Positions 10,701 through 17,998 of a DNA stretch of 64,000 nucleotides are shown in pieces. The stretch lies in the NCBI GenBank assembly GCA_947627695.1, contig CANQXF010000006.1:83867-147866 (forward strand), read 5' to 3'. The DNA is from an uncultured Ruminiclostridium sp. Its GTDB lineage: Bacteria > Bacillota > Clostridia > Oscillospirales > Ruminococcaceae. A program made the position numbers and the translations under genes. The number at the start of each line of letters is the position of its first letter. Within the stretch, counting starts at the first letter, position 1. The notes beneath the pieces were generated by a model that made no database searches, was not told where the DNA came from, and was given only the letters and a program-made list of their open reading frames with translations.

Positions 10701-11285
10701 GTATCCGCTTTCATAAGCAACGTTGCTGCCTATCATCTGGGAGGACGTCATCATGTTGGGATCGTATTCATCAACGGTAGCCTTGGATGCTTCATACTTT
10801 GTTTCAAGGAATACGTCCTTAACGCCCTTGATGTTTTTGATCTCTTCGATCTGTCCGTACTTGACGTTTGCTGAAATAATGTTTGCCGCAAGTGTCAGAT
10901 TCCAAACAACGTCCAGATCCTTTCCACCGAGAACCTTGTTTTCGATGGTCGTCTCGAGAGATTCCTGCTTTTCGCTCAGGCTTTCTCTGTAAGCGACAGC
11001 CTGTTCGTCAACGGCAATGGTGTCAAGGCCATATCCTGCGTCGATCGTGGATTTATCCCATAAAACTATGGATACACGAACGACCTGATCGTCAGGGATA
11101 TCAACTTGATCATCATCGCTGTTCTGAGCAGGAACTCTGAGGTTGGAAGTGAGACCGGACTGTGAAAGCTTCAGGCTTTCAAATGAGTCGTCGGCGGCAC
11201 TTGCAGGGATAGCTGCGCTTGTAACTGCCAGAGAAGCAGCCAGAAGTGCGGCTATCCAGCGCTTGAATGAATTGTGTTTACTCAT
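4734..11285 (-). CDS. Giant wall-anchored S8 subtilisin with dockerin and cohesin-like domains
   Basis: Secreted serine peptidase, 2183 residues. In order: signal peptide 1-30 (cut near ASA-AD), a propeptide-like region, a subtilisin domain about 190-700 with Asp206 (VIDTGID), His289 (HGSHVTG) and Ser644 (GTSMAAP), a PA-type insert about 460-580, an internal type-I dockerin 821-885 with two calcium loops, beta-rich and propeller-like regions about 1050-1510 and 1620-1900, a bacterial Ig (Big_2) domain about 1514-1597, a cohesin-like domain about 1940-2040, a repeat-like domain, and a C-terminal sorting tail with NPSTG at 2152-2156, a hydrophobic helix and RKKRD. The start is supported by AGAGGAA just upstream. 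It is transcribed alone. Substrate is unknown; a role in surface protein degradation or cellulosome-like assembly is inference. Confidence 0.88.
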   Translation of the reverse strand: MSKHNSFKRWIAALLAASLAVTSAAIPASAADDSFESLKLSQSGLTSNLRVPAQNSDDDQVDIPDDQVVRVSIVLWDKSTIDAGYGLDTIAVDEQAVAYRESLSEKQESLETTIENKVLGGKDLDVVWNLTLAANIISANVKYGQIEEIKNIKGVKDVFLETKYEASKATVDEYDPNMMTSSQMIGSNVAYESGYKGAGSVVAVIDTGIDSDHQSFNNDAYLYALEQDGYTGDTLTQEDVAKVLEQLNIYANGNADAEDLHLSDKVPFAYNYVDGNYDITHDNDTEGEHGSHVTGIAAANRYIPDGKGGFVSALDEVNTQGVAPDAQVITMKVFGTGGGAYDADYMAAIEDAIILGADSINLSLGSSCGFSHDDIYQDILDKLADCTAVVTASAGNSGTYADNAENGYEGYLYGDDVNLAMVGNPSTFTNALSVASIDNVGATGDTFTVGGHAVFYTESTDYNNPPYKTIAGEHDYILLDNIGVDTDNDYFDTLKDLVKGKIAMCYRGTSNFSAKANAAAEAGAVGVIIVNNQPGVINMDLSDYTGTVPAVSITQADGEYFKSAGEKAERDGITYYTGTMTVNEKVSSSIPEDVTFYTMSDFSSWGVPGSLEMKPEITAPGGNIYSVNGLIPGGTSYENMSGTSMAAPQVAGMVAVLAQYIREEGLTEKTGLTERQLMQSLLMSTAEPVAEGFGEDTNSDGNYSSWYSILVQGAGLANVGAATQAHSYILMDEGSTLDPVSASDGKVKAELGDDPDKTGEYSFSFSINNFYDNDQSYILGTDMFTQDLFMYSEEDPTLLLDRWTTSLDADVTYTVDGVETGGFADIDADVNKDGVTNSKDAQALLDYIAKNVSGDDLDLATGDVDGDEKITTYDAHLILAALKTLVTVPAGGSVDVTVDIALTDDTKAILDEYYENGAYVEGFTFINAVSTEEGVLDVSHSIPILGFYGSWTDATMFDRYFAIDEESEGSNGGAYDLSEGHLPYTGNTATNILSFYDADMGHEFYISGNPYAGLITENGVYPFDRVAINSADKISSYMYTLIRNAGELTTVITDAETGEVLKIVSPAYDVTPAYYYDGNGTWQNTRGKFNVNVAVKDLGVKEGDAINVSLVAVPEYYGRDLTADQITELVENGELGDGAFMTTRLNIDDTAPVITNVGKNNEGDLRITVKDNQYVAAVSLISRSGAILYGQVIPDQKAENEEVTVVFTAEELAAAGVRQVVNIEVIDYAFNITTEEFTYSTDPIDFSGEMFGFFDDLYGANTWVTIDPETISVWDDVGMEVFDVTPVDITAAAYADDYVFQVGDDGVLYVAPQVDPGVFTAIAALDNDVLEGETIIDMAFNYADSKLYALSDAGYIYEINPLTGYIEFAYFPYLFIGDEVATIYTPSGLAIDAEGNFYLSGINDNDPEDVAAFVMTKDNSNGKELLTIQQSFNILTEGAGRLAWDYDKKTLYMANDATPVYGELGFIFNALFIIDLENEEAYYANEAEASLFGLCKSLYVVPSEDKIEIDDTPATKVESLNVSQTEVSMLEGGSVRVTATVSPWTLKNRDVTWTSADEKVATVDMNGLISAVSTGSTTVTAAAAADPNVKVEIKVTVESLPSVPLRGFVNSTDGEGAWSKFNSDKLSDITKLSNADMPNYRAGMAWGDYMEEAYLFTHDGSAVYLTDAETFEYAKLFDINPIYLFSDAAPNNFFEQYGYGEGPLMVAPQAGTAAIMLMDPIAGSLFGPVDLSSDFSSNIAAIAWIGLNKTDGIDYYACLCENGDMYLFMITFEGGVGTGYIGNCGLDLSGVSSSVADGNNFASMIYDFDGSTTADQFVLSYYSESSMDAPAVAVIKVEYDELGNVTTISTGKSEFDATVSSAVSLYQYVDDTVAETGARTDRLNAVIGDAQMAIDTENVISAIADESANESAQPEAVPGLIGSTNAIVVNDDETKPDTESENVVVDTEKNTITVKVDAVNSTNGLFNVEYDAETLTLDSVKGNTDYFSFNDKTTGNVVFDYAAADALNKQVAELVFTYDEADESGLKTNIILTYNEDGKPSDEVPATEDVTVELPEVQAPVSEDVDVSVDLGGKGTSDAPATAPKGEDLTFTITPAEGYKLPANITVTVDGTALDAAKYTYDPATGKVTIKGEAVTGNIAVTAVMVDLTDKNPSTGNSFAGIAATAAVAIAAMGVIIFRKKRD
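8631..8825 (-). other. Internal dockerin-encoding segment of the S8 protease
   Basis: Codes for residues 821-885. Two EF-hand-like loops show the dockerin spacing D-x-N/D-x-D-x6-D: Asp829, Asn831, Asp833, Asp840, and Asp863, Asp865, Asp867, Asp874. Each loop is followed by a hydrophobic helix. Dockerins usually sit at protein ends; this one lies between the catalytic domain and the beta-rich region. Confidence 0.83.
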
Positions 11286-12140
11286 TCCTGTTCCTCTCTT
11301 TCTTGATTTTACCGCGTGCAGGCGGAAAAAGAAACGCCCGCAAAACGGTTTGAAGAACGGACGCAGAGCCTTGCGAAAACGAAAACGACCTCCTGTTTTT
11401 ATCCCCGAAAACAGGGCGGATCGCCGCCGATTTTTTGAGCCTGAGCGACCGTTCGCTTTTAGTGAAGCTTTTTTGTCAAATCCTTTTGAAATAAGCCTTC
11501 AACATATATAAATTATAGCACTTTAATATAAAAAAGTCTACATTTGCCGTTTGTGGATTTTTCCAAAAAAAATGCCGCTGTGCCGTAATATTTTGTAAAA
11601 TCAAATAACGGTTTTTTTAAACGGCTGTAAACCCGCATTACAAGCCGTTCTGACGCATAGGACAAATTGCCCTTATGCCGCCTGTTGAAAAATTTTGTCG
11701 GAATAAACAAAACGTGCCCGCAAATTTTTATATCTCCGATGTGAAAATTGCAGAAAAACAGCCGCAGAGCATTATGCTGTGCGGCTTTCCGCCATAAGGC
11801 GGCATTCGTTTTTTCAGAAAGTAAGGTTGACATCTTCGTCAATGTGACGGCGCTGTTGCGCCCTCACGGGCTTCGCCTTTTCGGGCGGAGATGGGAGATG
11901 TATGTACTTTTTGTCGGTTTTGCACCGAGCCCTGATGTTATCCGTCCACAAATGCTTTTGGGAGGAAACTTACTGAAGCTGTCAAAATTTGTCGAACTCC
12001 GCTGCTTAACTGCTTGAAAGTACAATAATATTTTATCATAACGGCGGGATATTTTCAATAAAACAAGGCTGACGATTACGAAATCAAATCTGACTTTTAC
12101 GAAATGCAAAAAGCCAAGGACTTATGAAAGGAAAAACAAA
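11286..12140. other. Long gene-poor region upstream of the protease
   Basis: About 0.9 kb in which I see no convincing gene on either strand; the open frames lack ribosome sites and recognisable residues. The protease promoter and a leader of roughly 220 nt occupy the left part. The rest is AT-rich with small hairpins, for example around 11760-11805. I could not match the leader to a known riboswitch. Confidence 0.5.
11512..11540 (-). promoter_or_regulatory. Probable SigA promoter of the S8 protease gene
   Basis: On the minus strand, TAGACT (11535-11540) and TATAAT (11512-11517) are separated by 17 bp. The -10 is perfect, the -35 weaker. Transcription would begin near 11505, leaving a leader of about 220 nt before the start codon at 11285. 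Confidence 0.55.
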
Positions 12141-12168
12141 AAGTACCGATGAAAATTCATCGGTACTT
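12141..12168 (-). terminator. Terminator after the CD1247-type gene
   Basis: A perfect 12-bp stem (12141-12152 with 12157-12168) and 4-nt loop are followed on the minus strand by a T-rich run (complement of 12131-12140). It ends the minus-strand run that includes efp. Confidence 0.85.
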
Positions 12169-12193
12169 CAAATCATTTATTGTGGGGAAAAAT

Positions 12194-12592
12194 CTATTCT
12201 TCCTCTTCCTCTATCCCACTCAGATCAAATTCCAGCGGCTCGCCGCAGTTAGGGCAGAGCATATCTCCCTGAGAGATAACGTCGAAGTCAACTACTACGC
12301 TGTTGCCGCACTTAGGACAGGTTATCTCATACATATCCTCGTCCTCACAGCCGCAGTCGCACCCGTCCTCGCCGAAAACGGCGTCCTCAAGGTCTGCAAC
12401 GCTGTTGTCTATGTCGTTTACTGCGTCGACGATACCGTCAAGGTCGGTATCCACGTCCTCAAGCTGATATGCGATATCCTGAAGCACGTCCATTATCTGA
12501 TACAGCACCTTTCCCTCAGGAGTTTCAGCGTCCAGCTTCAGACCCTCCGCAAGACCCTTTAAGAAAGCTACCTTTTCGGAAATATCCATCAT
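12194..12592 (-). CDS. CD1247-domain zinc-ribbon protein
   Basis: A 132-residue acidic protein. The N-terminal half (SEKVAFLKGLAEGL, then a helical acidic stretch) resembles the CD1247 N-terminal domain common in Clostridia. The C-terminal half has a CPKC and CPNC pair, the pattern of a zinc ribbon, and ends in a run of Glu. Extra Cys residues (CDCGC) lie between the halves. Function is unknown; the ribbon suggests binding of nucleic acid or protein. AAAGGAG lies 6 nt before the start. It lies directly after efp and is probably cotranscribed with it. Confidence 0.75.
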   Translation of the reverse strand: MMDISEKVAFLKGLAEGLKLDAETPEGKVLYQIMDVLQDIAYQLEDVDTDLDGIVDAVNDIDNSVADLEDAVFGEDGCDCGCEDEDMYEITCPKCGNSVVVDFDVISQGDMLCPNCGEPLEFDLSGIEEEEE

Positions 12593-12616
12593 AGTCTGCT
12601 CCTTTCACGTGAAAAA

Positions 12617-13180
12617 TTACTTGCTTGCGCGTTCCATATATTCGCCTGTTCTGGTGTCTATACGGATAACGTCGCCGATGTCGATGAACAGGGGAACTCT
12701 TATCTCAGCGCCTGTTTCCAGCGTTGCGGGCTTGGTGGCGTTGGTGGCAGTGTCGCCCTTGAATCCCGGCTCGGTCTGAGTAACTTCAAGCTCAACAAAG
12801 TTGGGAGGCTCTACGCCGAACACGTTGCCCTTGTAGCTGAGTATCTTGCACACCATATTTTCCTTTACAAAGCGGAAGTTGTCGCCCAGGTCCTTCTTGT
12901 TGATAGGCACCTGCTCGTAGGTCTCGCTGTCCATAAAGTAGTATAAGTCGCCGTCGCTGTAAGTATACTCCATATCCTTCCTCTCGATGTAGGCGGTGGG
13001 GAACTTGGCGGTGGGGTTGTAGGATTTTTCAACTACTGCGCCTGTGATGACGTTCTTGGTCTTGGTACGAACAAAAGCGGAGCCTTTTCCGGGCTTAACG
13101 TGCTGGAACTCGATGACCTGCACCACGTTGCCGTCTTCTTCAAAGGTAACGCCGTTTCTGAAATCGCCTGCTGTTATCAT
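12617..13180 (-). CDS. efp: Translation elongation factor P
   Basis: EF-P rescues ribosomes stalled at polyproline stretches. The 187-residue length and three-domain sequence are typical: N-terminal KOW-like domain with the loop [11 protein letters not shown], where the Lys at the tip is the usual modification site, then OB domains ending in [17 protein letters not shown]. The Lys is present. No modification enzyme was identified in the window. The start codon is preceded by GGAGG. Confidence 0.96.
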   Translation of the reverse strand: MITAGDFRNGVTFEEDGNVVQVIEFQHVKPGKGSAFVRTKTKNVITGAVVEKSYNPTAKFPTAYIERKDMEYTYSDGDLYYFMDSETYEQVPINKKDLGDNFRFVKENMVCKILSYKGNVFGVEPPNFVELEVTQTEPGFKGDTATNATKPATLETGAEIRVPLFIDIGDVIRIDTRTGEYMERASK

Positions 13181-13316
13181 AAATAAACCTCCGAAATTTT
13201 GTTAAGCGAAAAATCGCAAATTTACACAATATTATTGTAACTTATTTGTGATGATTTTGCAAGTGTTTTTTGAAAAAAATTTGTTTTAGCGCCCTGCGGA
13301 TTTTTTGTGATATGAC

Positions 13317-14153
13317 TTACTCCTTGGGAGCTTCCACCAGAGTGTAAAGCTCTCTGTCGTCGCCGCTTATCTCAACTCCCTTTGCCTCAAACAGCTCAGA
13401 CACGGTGGCGAACTGATAGCCCTCCTCCAAAAGCTGAGGTATCAGCGTATCCAGCATTTCCACGGTAAGGTCGTTGCCCTTAACGTCGTGGAGCAGGATT
13501 ATAACGCCGTCCTTTATCTGCCTGTTAAGAGATCTCAGCCTTTTTTCAACGCTCACGTTAGCGTCCCAGTCGTTGCACCCAACGCCGTTTATGAACGGCA
13601 TATCTATGCTGTCATACATCGTGTCGTTTACGGCGATATACGGCGGGCGGAAGAACCTTGTGGTCTCTCCCGTTATCTCCTCCACCTTGTCGGCAACGAA
13701 CTTTACTTCCGCGGCAATATCCTCCGCGCTCATCTTGTTCATATAGGAATGGGTCTTGGAGTGATTGTTTATCTCACAGCCCATATCATATGCTCTTTTC
13801 ACCGACTTTGCGGATTCGTCGTCAATGTTGTCCCCGATAAGGAAGAAAGACGCCTTCACCTTATATTTCTGAAGCAGGTCAAGCACCTGATTTGTGGTAG
13901 TGGTATTTGGTCCGTCGTCAAAGGTCAGCGCAATAACAGGCTTTGACGGGTCTATCTCGTAATCCAGCACAACGTCCTCCACAGGCTTTTCCTCCTCTTT
14001 TTCGGTGGGTTTTTCGGTAATTTCTTCGCCCCAGCTTTCGCTTCCTCCGCTGTCAGTGGGCGGAACAAAGTCCTGCTGAAGTCCCTCGCTGTCACAGGAA
14101 GTCAGCGCCGCAACAATACACAGCGCGGATAAAACTGATATAAATTTTTTCAT
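13317..14153 (-). CDS. Lipoprotein polysaccharide deacetylase (NodB domain)
   Basis: Predicted surface lipoprotein with lipobox LTSC (Cys20), an acidic Pro/Glu linker to about residue 60, then a CE4/NodB domain. Catalytic motifs are visible: TFDDGPN (Asp79, Asp80), the HSKTH metal motif, FRPPY, the WDANV region and LLHDV. Such enzymes remove acetyl groups from N-acetylated sugars, most often peptidoglycan or surface polysaccharide. The exact substrate cannot be read. It lies between the M24 peptidase and efp on the same strand. Confidence 0.88.
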   Translation of the reverse strand: MKKFISVLSALCIVAALTSCDSEGLQQDFVPPTDSGGSESWGEEITEKPTEKEEEKPVEDVVLDYEIDPSKPVIALTFDDGPNTTTTNQVLDLLQKYKVKASFFLIGDNIDDESAKSVKRAYDMGCEINNHSKTHSYMNKMSAEDIAAEVKFVADKVEEITGETTRFFRPPYIAVNDTMYDSIDMPFINGVGCNDWDANVSVEKRLRSLNRQIKDGVIILLHDVKGNDLTVEMLDTLIPQLLEEGYQFATVSELFEAKGVEISGDDRELYTLVEAPKE

Positions 14154-14181
14154 TGTATTTCACCCGTATAAAACGTATAAT

Positions 14182-15252
14182 TTAAATATAGACAAGGGTC
14201 TTAGGCGTTTCGGTGAGCAGCTTGCAGCCGTCCCTTGTGACCACAGCCATATCCTCTATTCTCACGCCGTATCTTCCGGGAATGTAAACCCCCGGCTCGA
14301 TAGTGATTATCATACCCTCATGCAGGGTAGTGCCGCTTCTCTTGTTTACGGTAGGACCCTCGTGTATCTCCAGCCCCACGCCGTGACCCAGCCCGTGAGT
14401 GAAATATTCCTCATATCCCCAGGCGTCAAGCGTGCTTCTCGCCACATTGTCCACCAGCTTGCAGGAAATATCCGCCCTTACAGCCTTGATAGCGTCGGTA
14501 TTTGCGCCCCAAACTGCGTTATAGATGTTCTTCATCTCCTCAGTGGGCTTTCCGAACACCACCGTCCTCGTCATATCCGAGTGATATCCCTTGTAGGTAG
14601 CGCCAAAGTCCAGCGTAAGGAAATCCCCCTCCATTATCTTTTTATCCGTGGGAACGGCGTGAGGACACGCCGAATTTACCCCCGAAGCGGCAATAGTAGG
14701 GAAGGAAACGCCCTCCGAGCCGAAGTCCATCATAAAAAATTCAAGGAACGCCGCCACCTGCTTTTCCGTCTGCCCCGTCCTCATATTTGAAAGGAGCTTT
14801 GTGAACGCCGCCTCCGCTATCCTCTGCGCCTTTGTGATATAGGAAATCTCCTCGTCCGATTTGATTATACGCATATTTTTCATAAAGTCGGAAAGGCGGT
14901 TGGAGGAATCAATGTGTACGGCGGAAAATCTCCTTTTCAGCGCCGACAGCTCCGATATCCTCATATACTCGTCCTCGACGCTTATGGTCTCAATGCGATG
15001 CTTGTTCAGCAATTCTCCGATCTGGTCGTAAAGATTATCCTGCAAAATCACCTTGCAAAGCGGTTCTCTCACCTGCTGCACGGTATGCTCGTAATAGCGG
15101 GCGTCAATGAAGAAATACGCCCCCTCCTTTGTCACCAGCATAGTTCCGTCCTCAGAGCCGAAGCCTGTCAGGTACCTCTTGGATACCTCCGAGGTAATCA
15201 GCGCAGCGTCCTTCTTGCTTGGCAGCCACATTATCAGCTTGTCGATGTTCAT
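14182..15252 (-). CDS. M24 family Xaa-Pro aminopeptidase
   Basis: Metallopeptidase that removes an N-terminal residue before proline. Metal ligands of the pita-bread fold are in place: Asp pair in LDFGATYKGYHSDMTRT, His in HGLGHGVGLEIHEGP, Glu in TIEPGVYIPG and Glu in VRIEDM. The N-terminus at ATG 15252 (MNIDKLIMWLPSKKDAALIT) aligns with family starts and follows an AAGGAG-containing stretch; a longer frame to 15309 is less family-like. Length is 356 residues, normal for PepP/PepQ-like enzymes. It is cytoplasmic, with no signal peptide. Confidence 0.9.
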   Translation of the reverse strand: MNIDKLIMWLPSKKDAALITSEVSKRYLTGFGSEDGTMLVTKEGAYFFIDARYYEHTVQQVREPLCKVILQDNLYDQIGELLNKHRIETISVEDEYMRISELSALKRRFSAVHIDSSNRLSDFMKNMRIIKSDEEISYITKAQRIAEAAFTKLLSNMRTGQTEKQVAAFLEFFMMDFGSEGVSFPTIAASGVNSACPHAVPTDKKIMEGDFLTLDFGATYKGYHSDMTRTVVFGKPTEEMKNIYNAVWGANTDAIKAVRADISCKLVDNVARSTLDAWGYEEYFTHGLGHGVGLEIHEGPTVNKRSGTTLHEGMIITIEPGVYIPGRYGVRIEDMAVVTRDGCKLLTETPKTLVYI

Positions 15253-15419
15253 TCCTTCGTTTAGCTCCTTTTTTAAAATGAAATCATAAAAATTTTTTCG
15301 TGAAAGCACGGTTTATAAATCGTCGAATGTGTGTTACCTATGTGTTTTGGATTTTTGTCCCAATTTTCGGGCAAAATTTTTAGGAAAAATTTAGAAATGC
15401 ACAACCTTGCAGCTCCAAT

Positions 15420-16217
15420 TCATTCAAGCGCAAAATGAGGAATTGTCAAAGGATCATAACTTTTCGCTTTAACCTTAACAGAATTTTCAGGAAAAATCTC
15501 CTCAATGATCTGATGTTCCAGCCTCCGCCTTTTCTCCAGATGTTCAATCAATCCTCTTGCTCCGACCGATCCTTCCATCTTCCCAAACGGCGACTCCTCA
15601 ACATATCGGACCATCGCAGAAAACCACGATTCCTTTCCATTTTCGTCGATTCGTTCTTTTCGGACCCTGTCAATTGTTTCCGAGATATCTTCCACGTCCA
15701 GATAAATAATTCTGTATGCTCTGCTCCCGAGAGTGCTTTTTAATCTTCTGTAAAAATCCAGAATTTCATTATCGGACATTAAGAGATACAGCATCTGGTT
15801 TTCAATGATATTCTGAAAAACAGAACATTCAAAAATCTGTCCTTCTCCGTTCCAGTTTTCGAACCTCTCAAGAATAAGCTTTTCAAATGCGTTTTTATTC
15901 AGATTTCCGTTATATATCTCATATTTTTCCATATCTTTATAAAAACCCGGAATGTCTGTTGATATCTTTGTATAGCAAACAATCCTGTGGTTTCCTTCTT
16001 CCACCGTTTTGGCTTTGATTTCCGCATTGAGCGACGGATACTCTTCAAGTATTCTATCGTATTGCTTTTCTGTAACATAAGAACACCATGCCAACTCGAC
16101 GGGTGAATAATCTCCTTCTTGAAAAACCTGATAATTTTTCAGGTAACCTGAGAGCTGCTTAACAAATGTAGTCTTTCCCGCACCCTGCAATCCTTCGATA
16201 AAATAATTTATTCTCAT
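15420..16217 (-). CDS. P-loop NTPase, thymidylate-kinase-like
   Basis: A 265-residue protein with an N-terminal Walker A motif (IEGLQGAGKTTFVKQL). The arrangement resembles nucleoside or small-molecule kinases of the thymidylate kinase superfamily, with a possible lid segment rich in Arg/Lys (DRVRKERIDENGKESW). I cannot name a substrate. Start ATG 16217 is chosen because CGGAGA stands 9 nt upstream. It begins 16 nt after aroQ, but it appears more AT-rich than aroQ, so it may be a later arrival in this operon. Confidence 0.6.
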   Translation of the reverse strand: MRINYFIEGLQGAGKTTFVKQLSGYLKNYQVFQEGDYSPVELAWCSYVTEKQYDRILEEYPSLNAEIKAKTVEEGNHRIVCYTKISTDIPGFYKDMEKYEIYNGNLNKNAFEKLILERFENWNGEGQIFECSVFQNIIENQMLYLLMSDNEILDFYRRLKSTLGSRAYRIIYLDVEDISETIDRVRKERIDENGKESWFSAMVRYVEESPFGKMEGSVGARGLIEHLEKRRRLEHQIIEEIFPENSVKVKAKSYDPLTIPHFALE

Positions 16218-16233
16218 TAAGTATTCTCCGGTA

Positions 16234-16668
16234 TTAAAGCTCAATAATGTCATAAACGGCTTTCAGCGCCAGCATATAGCTGTTCTTGCCAAAGCCCGCT
16301 ATGCTCCCCCTGCAAACGGGAGCGATGACGGAATTGTGCCGAAATTCCTCCCTCGCCTGTATGTTGCTCATATGTACCTCAACAACAGGTATCTTTATTG
16401 CGGAGATAGCGTCCCGCAAAGCGTAGCTGTAATGTGTCAGCGCCCCTGCGTTCAGGATAACTCCGTCCGCCTCGGTCATAGCGCTGTGGAGCTTGTCAAC
16501 GATGTCCCCCTCGTGATTGCTCTGATAACATTCCAGCTCGACCCCCAGCTTTTCCGCCTCGCCTTTCATCTCCGCCAGAATACTGTCAAGGCTTTCGTTC
16601 CCGTAAACCCCCGGCTCACGCACTCCCAGCAGGTTAAGATTGGGACCGTTTATCACAAACACCTTCAT
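16234..16668 (-). CDS. aroQ: Type II 3-dehydroquinate dehydratase
   Basis: Third step of the shikimate pathway, dehydration of 3-dehydroquinate. All type II signatures are visible: NGPNLNLLGVREP with the loop Arg and Tyr, QSNHEGDIVD, ILNAGALTHYSYALRD, EVHMSNIQAREEFR and the end SVIAPVCRGSIAGFG. Length 144 is standard. Its ATG overlaps the end of the preceding endonuclease-IV-like gene by 4 nt, so the two are translationally coupled. Confidence 0.97.
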   Translation of the reverse strand: MKVFVINGPNLNLLGVREPGVYGNESLDSILAEMKGEAEKLGVELECYQSNHEGDIVDKLHSAMTEADGVILNAGALTHYSYALRDAISAIKIPVVEVHMSNIQAREEFRHNSVIAPVCRGSIAGFGKNSYMLALKAVYDIIEL

Positions 16669-17522
16669 TTTAAATTCTCCTTACAGCCTTCAAAATATTT
16701 TTTCATCACCGAAACGTCCTCCGCCTGCGTTCCTGCGCTTTCGCAGATCACCGTAGGCGTTAAGTCCCTCTCCGCAAAAAGCTCCATCAGCGGCTTATAA
16801 TCGGGACCGTACTCCTCGTCCTCAAAGGTAAGGTGCGCCTTTTCGCCGCCCGCAGTATACATTATTTTGCTGAAATGAACGTGGAAATTTTTCAGCCGCT
16901 GGTGTCCCAGCTTATTTTCAATCTCGTCAAGGATGGCGGCGTAATCGTCCTTGGTCTTTATCCCGCCCAGCGTCCTTGCGTTGAGATGCCCGAAATCCAC
17001 GCAGGGCAAAAACCTTTCGTCCACTCCGCAAAGTTCAATGACCTCAGACAATGTGCCAAGCTGATTTATCTTTCCCATAGTTTCAGGGCAGATGATTATG
17101 TCGGAAAGCCCATTTTCGTCCAATCTTTTCTGCGCCCTTGTGAGAGTATCTGAAGCCAGCGCCAGCGCCTGCTCTCTGCTTATCTTTGCGCAGGAGCCGC
17201 TGTGTACCACTATCTTTTTCGCTCCCAGCAAATGCGCCGCCCTTGCGGACTCCTCGATATAGTCAAGGCTTTTCAGCCGTGTTTCCTCGTTTTCTCCCGA
17301 CAGGGAAATGAAGTAGGGAGTATGTAGGGAAAGGGTTATCCCGTTTTCCTCTGCCAGTTTAGGCAGCAGGTCGTAGCTTTTCTGACTTATCCGCACGCCC
17401 CGCCCGCACTCTATCTCATACCCGTTCAGCCCAAGCTCCGCCAGATAAGCGGGAAGGTCCTCGGGAAATTTTCTTTTTCCGAAGCTGACCGAGTTTCCGC
17501 CCGGTCCGAATGAAATACTCAT
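16665..17522 (-). CDS. Endonuclease IV-like TIM-barrel protein
   Basis: A 285-residue AP endonuclease 2 / sugar isomerase-like TIM barrel. Putative metal ligands are spread as in Nfo: SLHTPYFISL, IVVHSGS, ICPETMG, PCVDFGHLNA, FHVHFSK and VICESAG. Nfo family members cut DNA at abasic sites, but the superfamily also holds sugar isomerases, so DNA repair is likely rather than proven. It is preceded by the three-unit hairpin repeat array and followed by the overlapping aroQ start. Confidence 0.78.
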   Translation of the reverse strand: MSISFGPGGNSVSFGKRKFPEDLPAYLAELGLNGYEIECGRGVRISQKSYDLLPKLAEENGITLSLHTPYFISLSGENEETRLKSLDYIEESARAAHLLGAKKIVVHSGSCAKISREQALALASDTLTRAQKRLDENGLSDIIICPETMGKINQLGTLSEVIELCGVDERFLPCVDFGHLNARTLGGIKTKDDYAAILDEIENKLGHQRLKNFHVHFSKIMYTAGGEKAHLTFEDEEYGPDYKPLMELFAERDLTPTVICESAGTQAEDVSVMKKYFEGCKENLK

Positions 17523-17540
17523 ATAACCACCCGTAGACAG

Positions 17541-17970
17541 TTGACAGTGTACAGTGCACAGTGAAAAGTTGTGGAGTTTTTCGCCTATGGCGAAAAACGT
17601 ATTTGGTTTGCCGCCTGCAAATTCGCACCTGTCATCAAAATCCGTTTTTGCGAAGCAAAAACACCACTGATAGTTTACAGTTTACAGTGCACAGTACAAA
17701 GTTGTGGAGTTTTTCGCCGCAGGCGAAAAACGGATTAGGATTGCCGCCTGCAAATTCGCACCTGTCATTTCAAATCCGTTTTTGCGAAGCAAAAACACCA
17801 CTGATAGTTTACAGTTTACAGTGCACAGTGCAAAGTTGTGGAGTTTTTCGCCGCAGGCGAAAAACAGATTAGGATTGCCGCCTGCAAATTCGCACCTGTC
17901 ATTTCAAAATCCGTTTTTGCGAAGCAAAAACACCTTAACTGTGCACTTTGCACTGTGCACTCTTAACTAT
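17541..17970. repeat. Three tandem units of an interspersed hairpin element
   Basis: Three units with a 133-134 bp period, each marked by GTTGTGGAG (17568, 17701, 17835). Each unit holds arm GACAGTGTACAGTG or a variant, hairpin 1 (GTTTTTCGCC/GGCGAAAAAC), core GCCGCCTGCAAATTCGCACC, and hairpin 2 (GTTTTTGC, GAA, GCAAAAAC). The array closes with a complementary arm near 17940-17962. Single copies occur at 22956, 24676, 34531 and 44714. The short frames it contains are not genes. Confidence 0.9.
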
Positions 17971-17998
17971 TTTCAGCTGTCAATTATCAATTGTCAAT

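Noticed and set aside
4734..11285. Genes on the plus strand opposite the protease
   Set aside because: They mirror the codon pattern of the protease, have no ribosome sites and no recognisable features.
11286..12140. Degraded gene upstream of the protease
   Set aside because: Frames on both strands give no residues resembling a known family, so no pseudogene can be supported.
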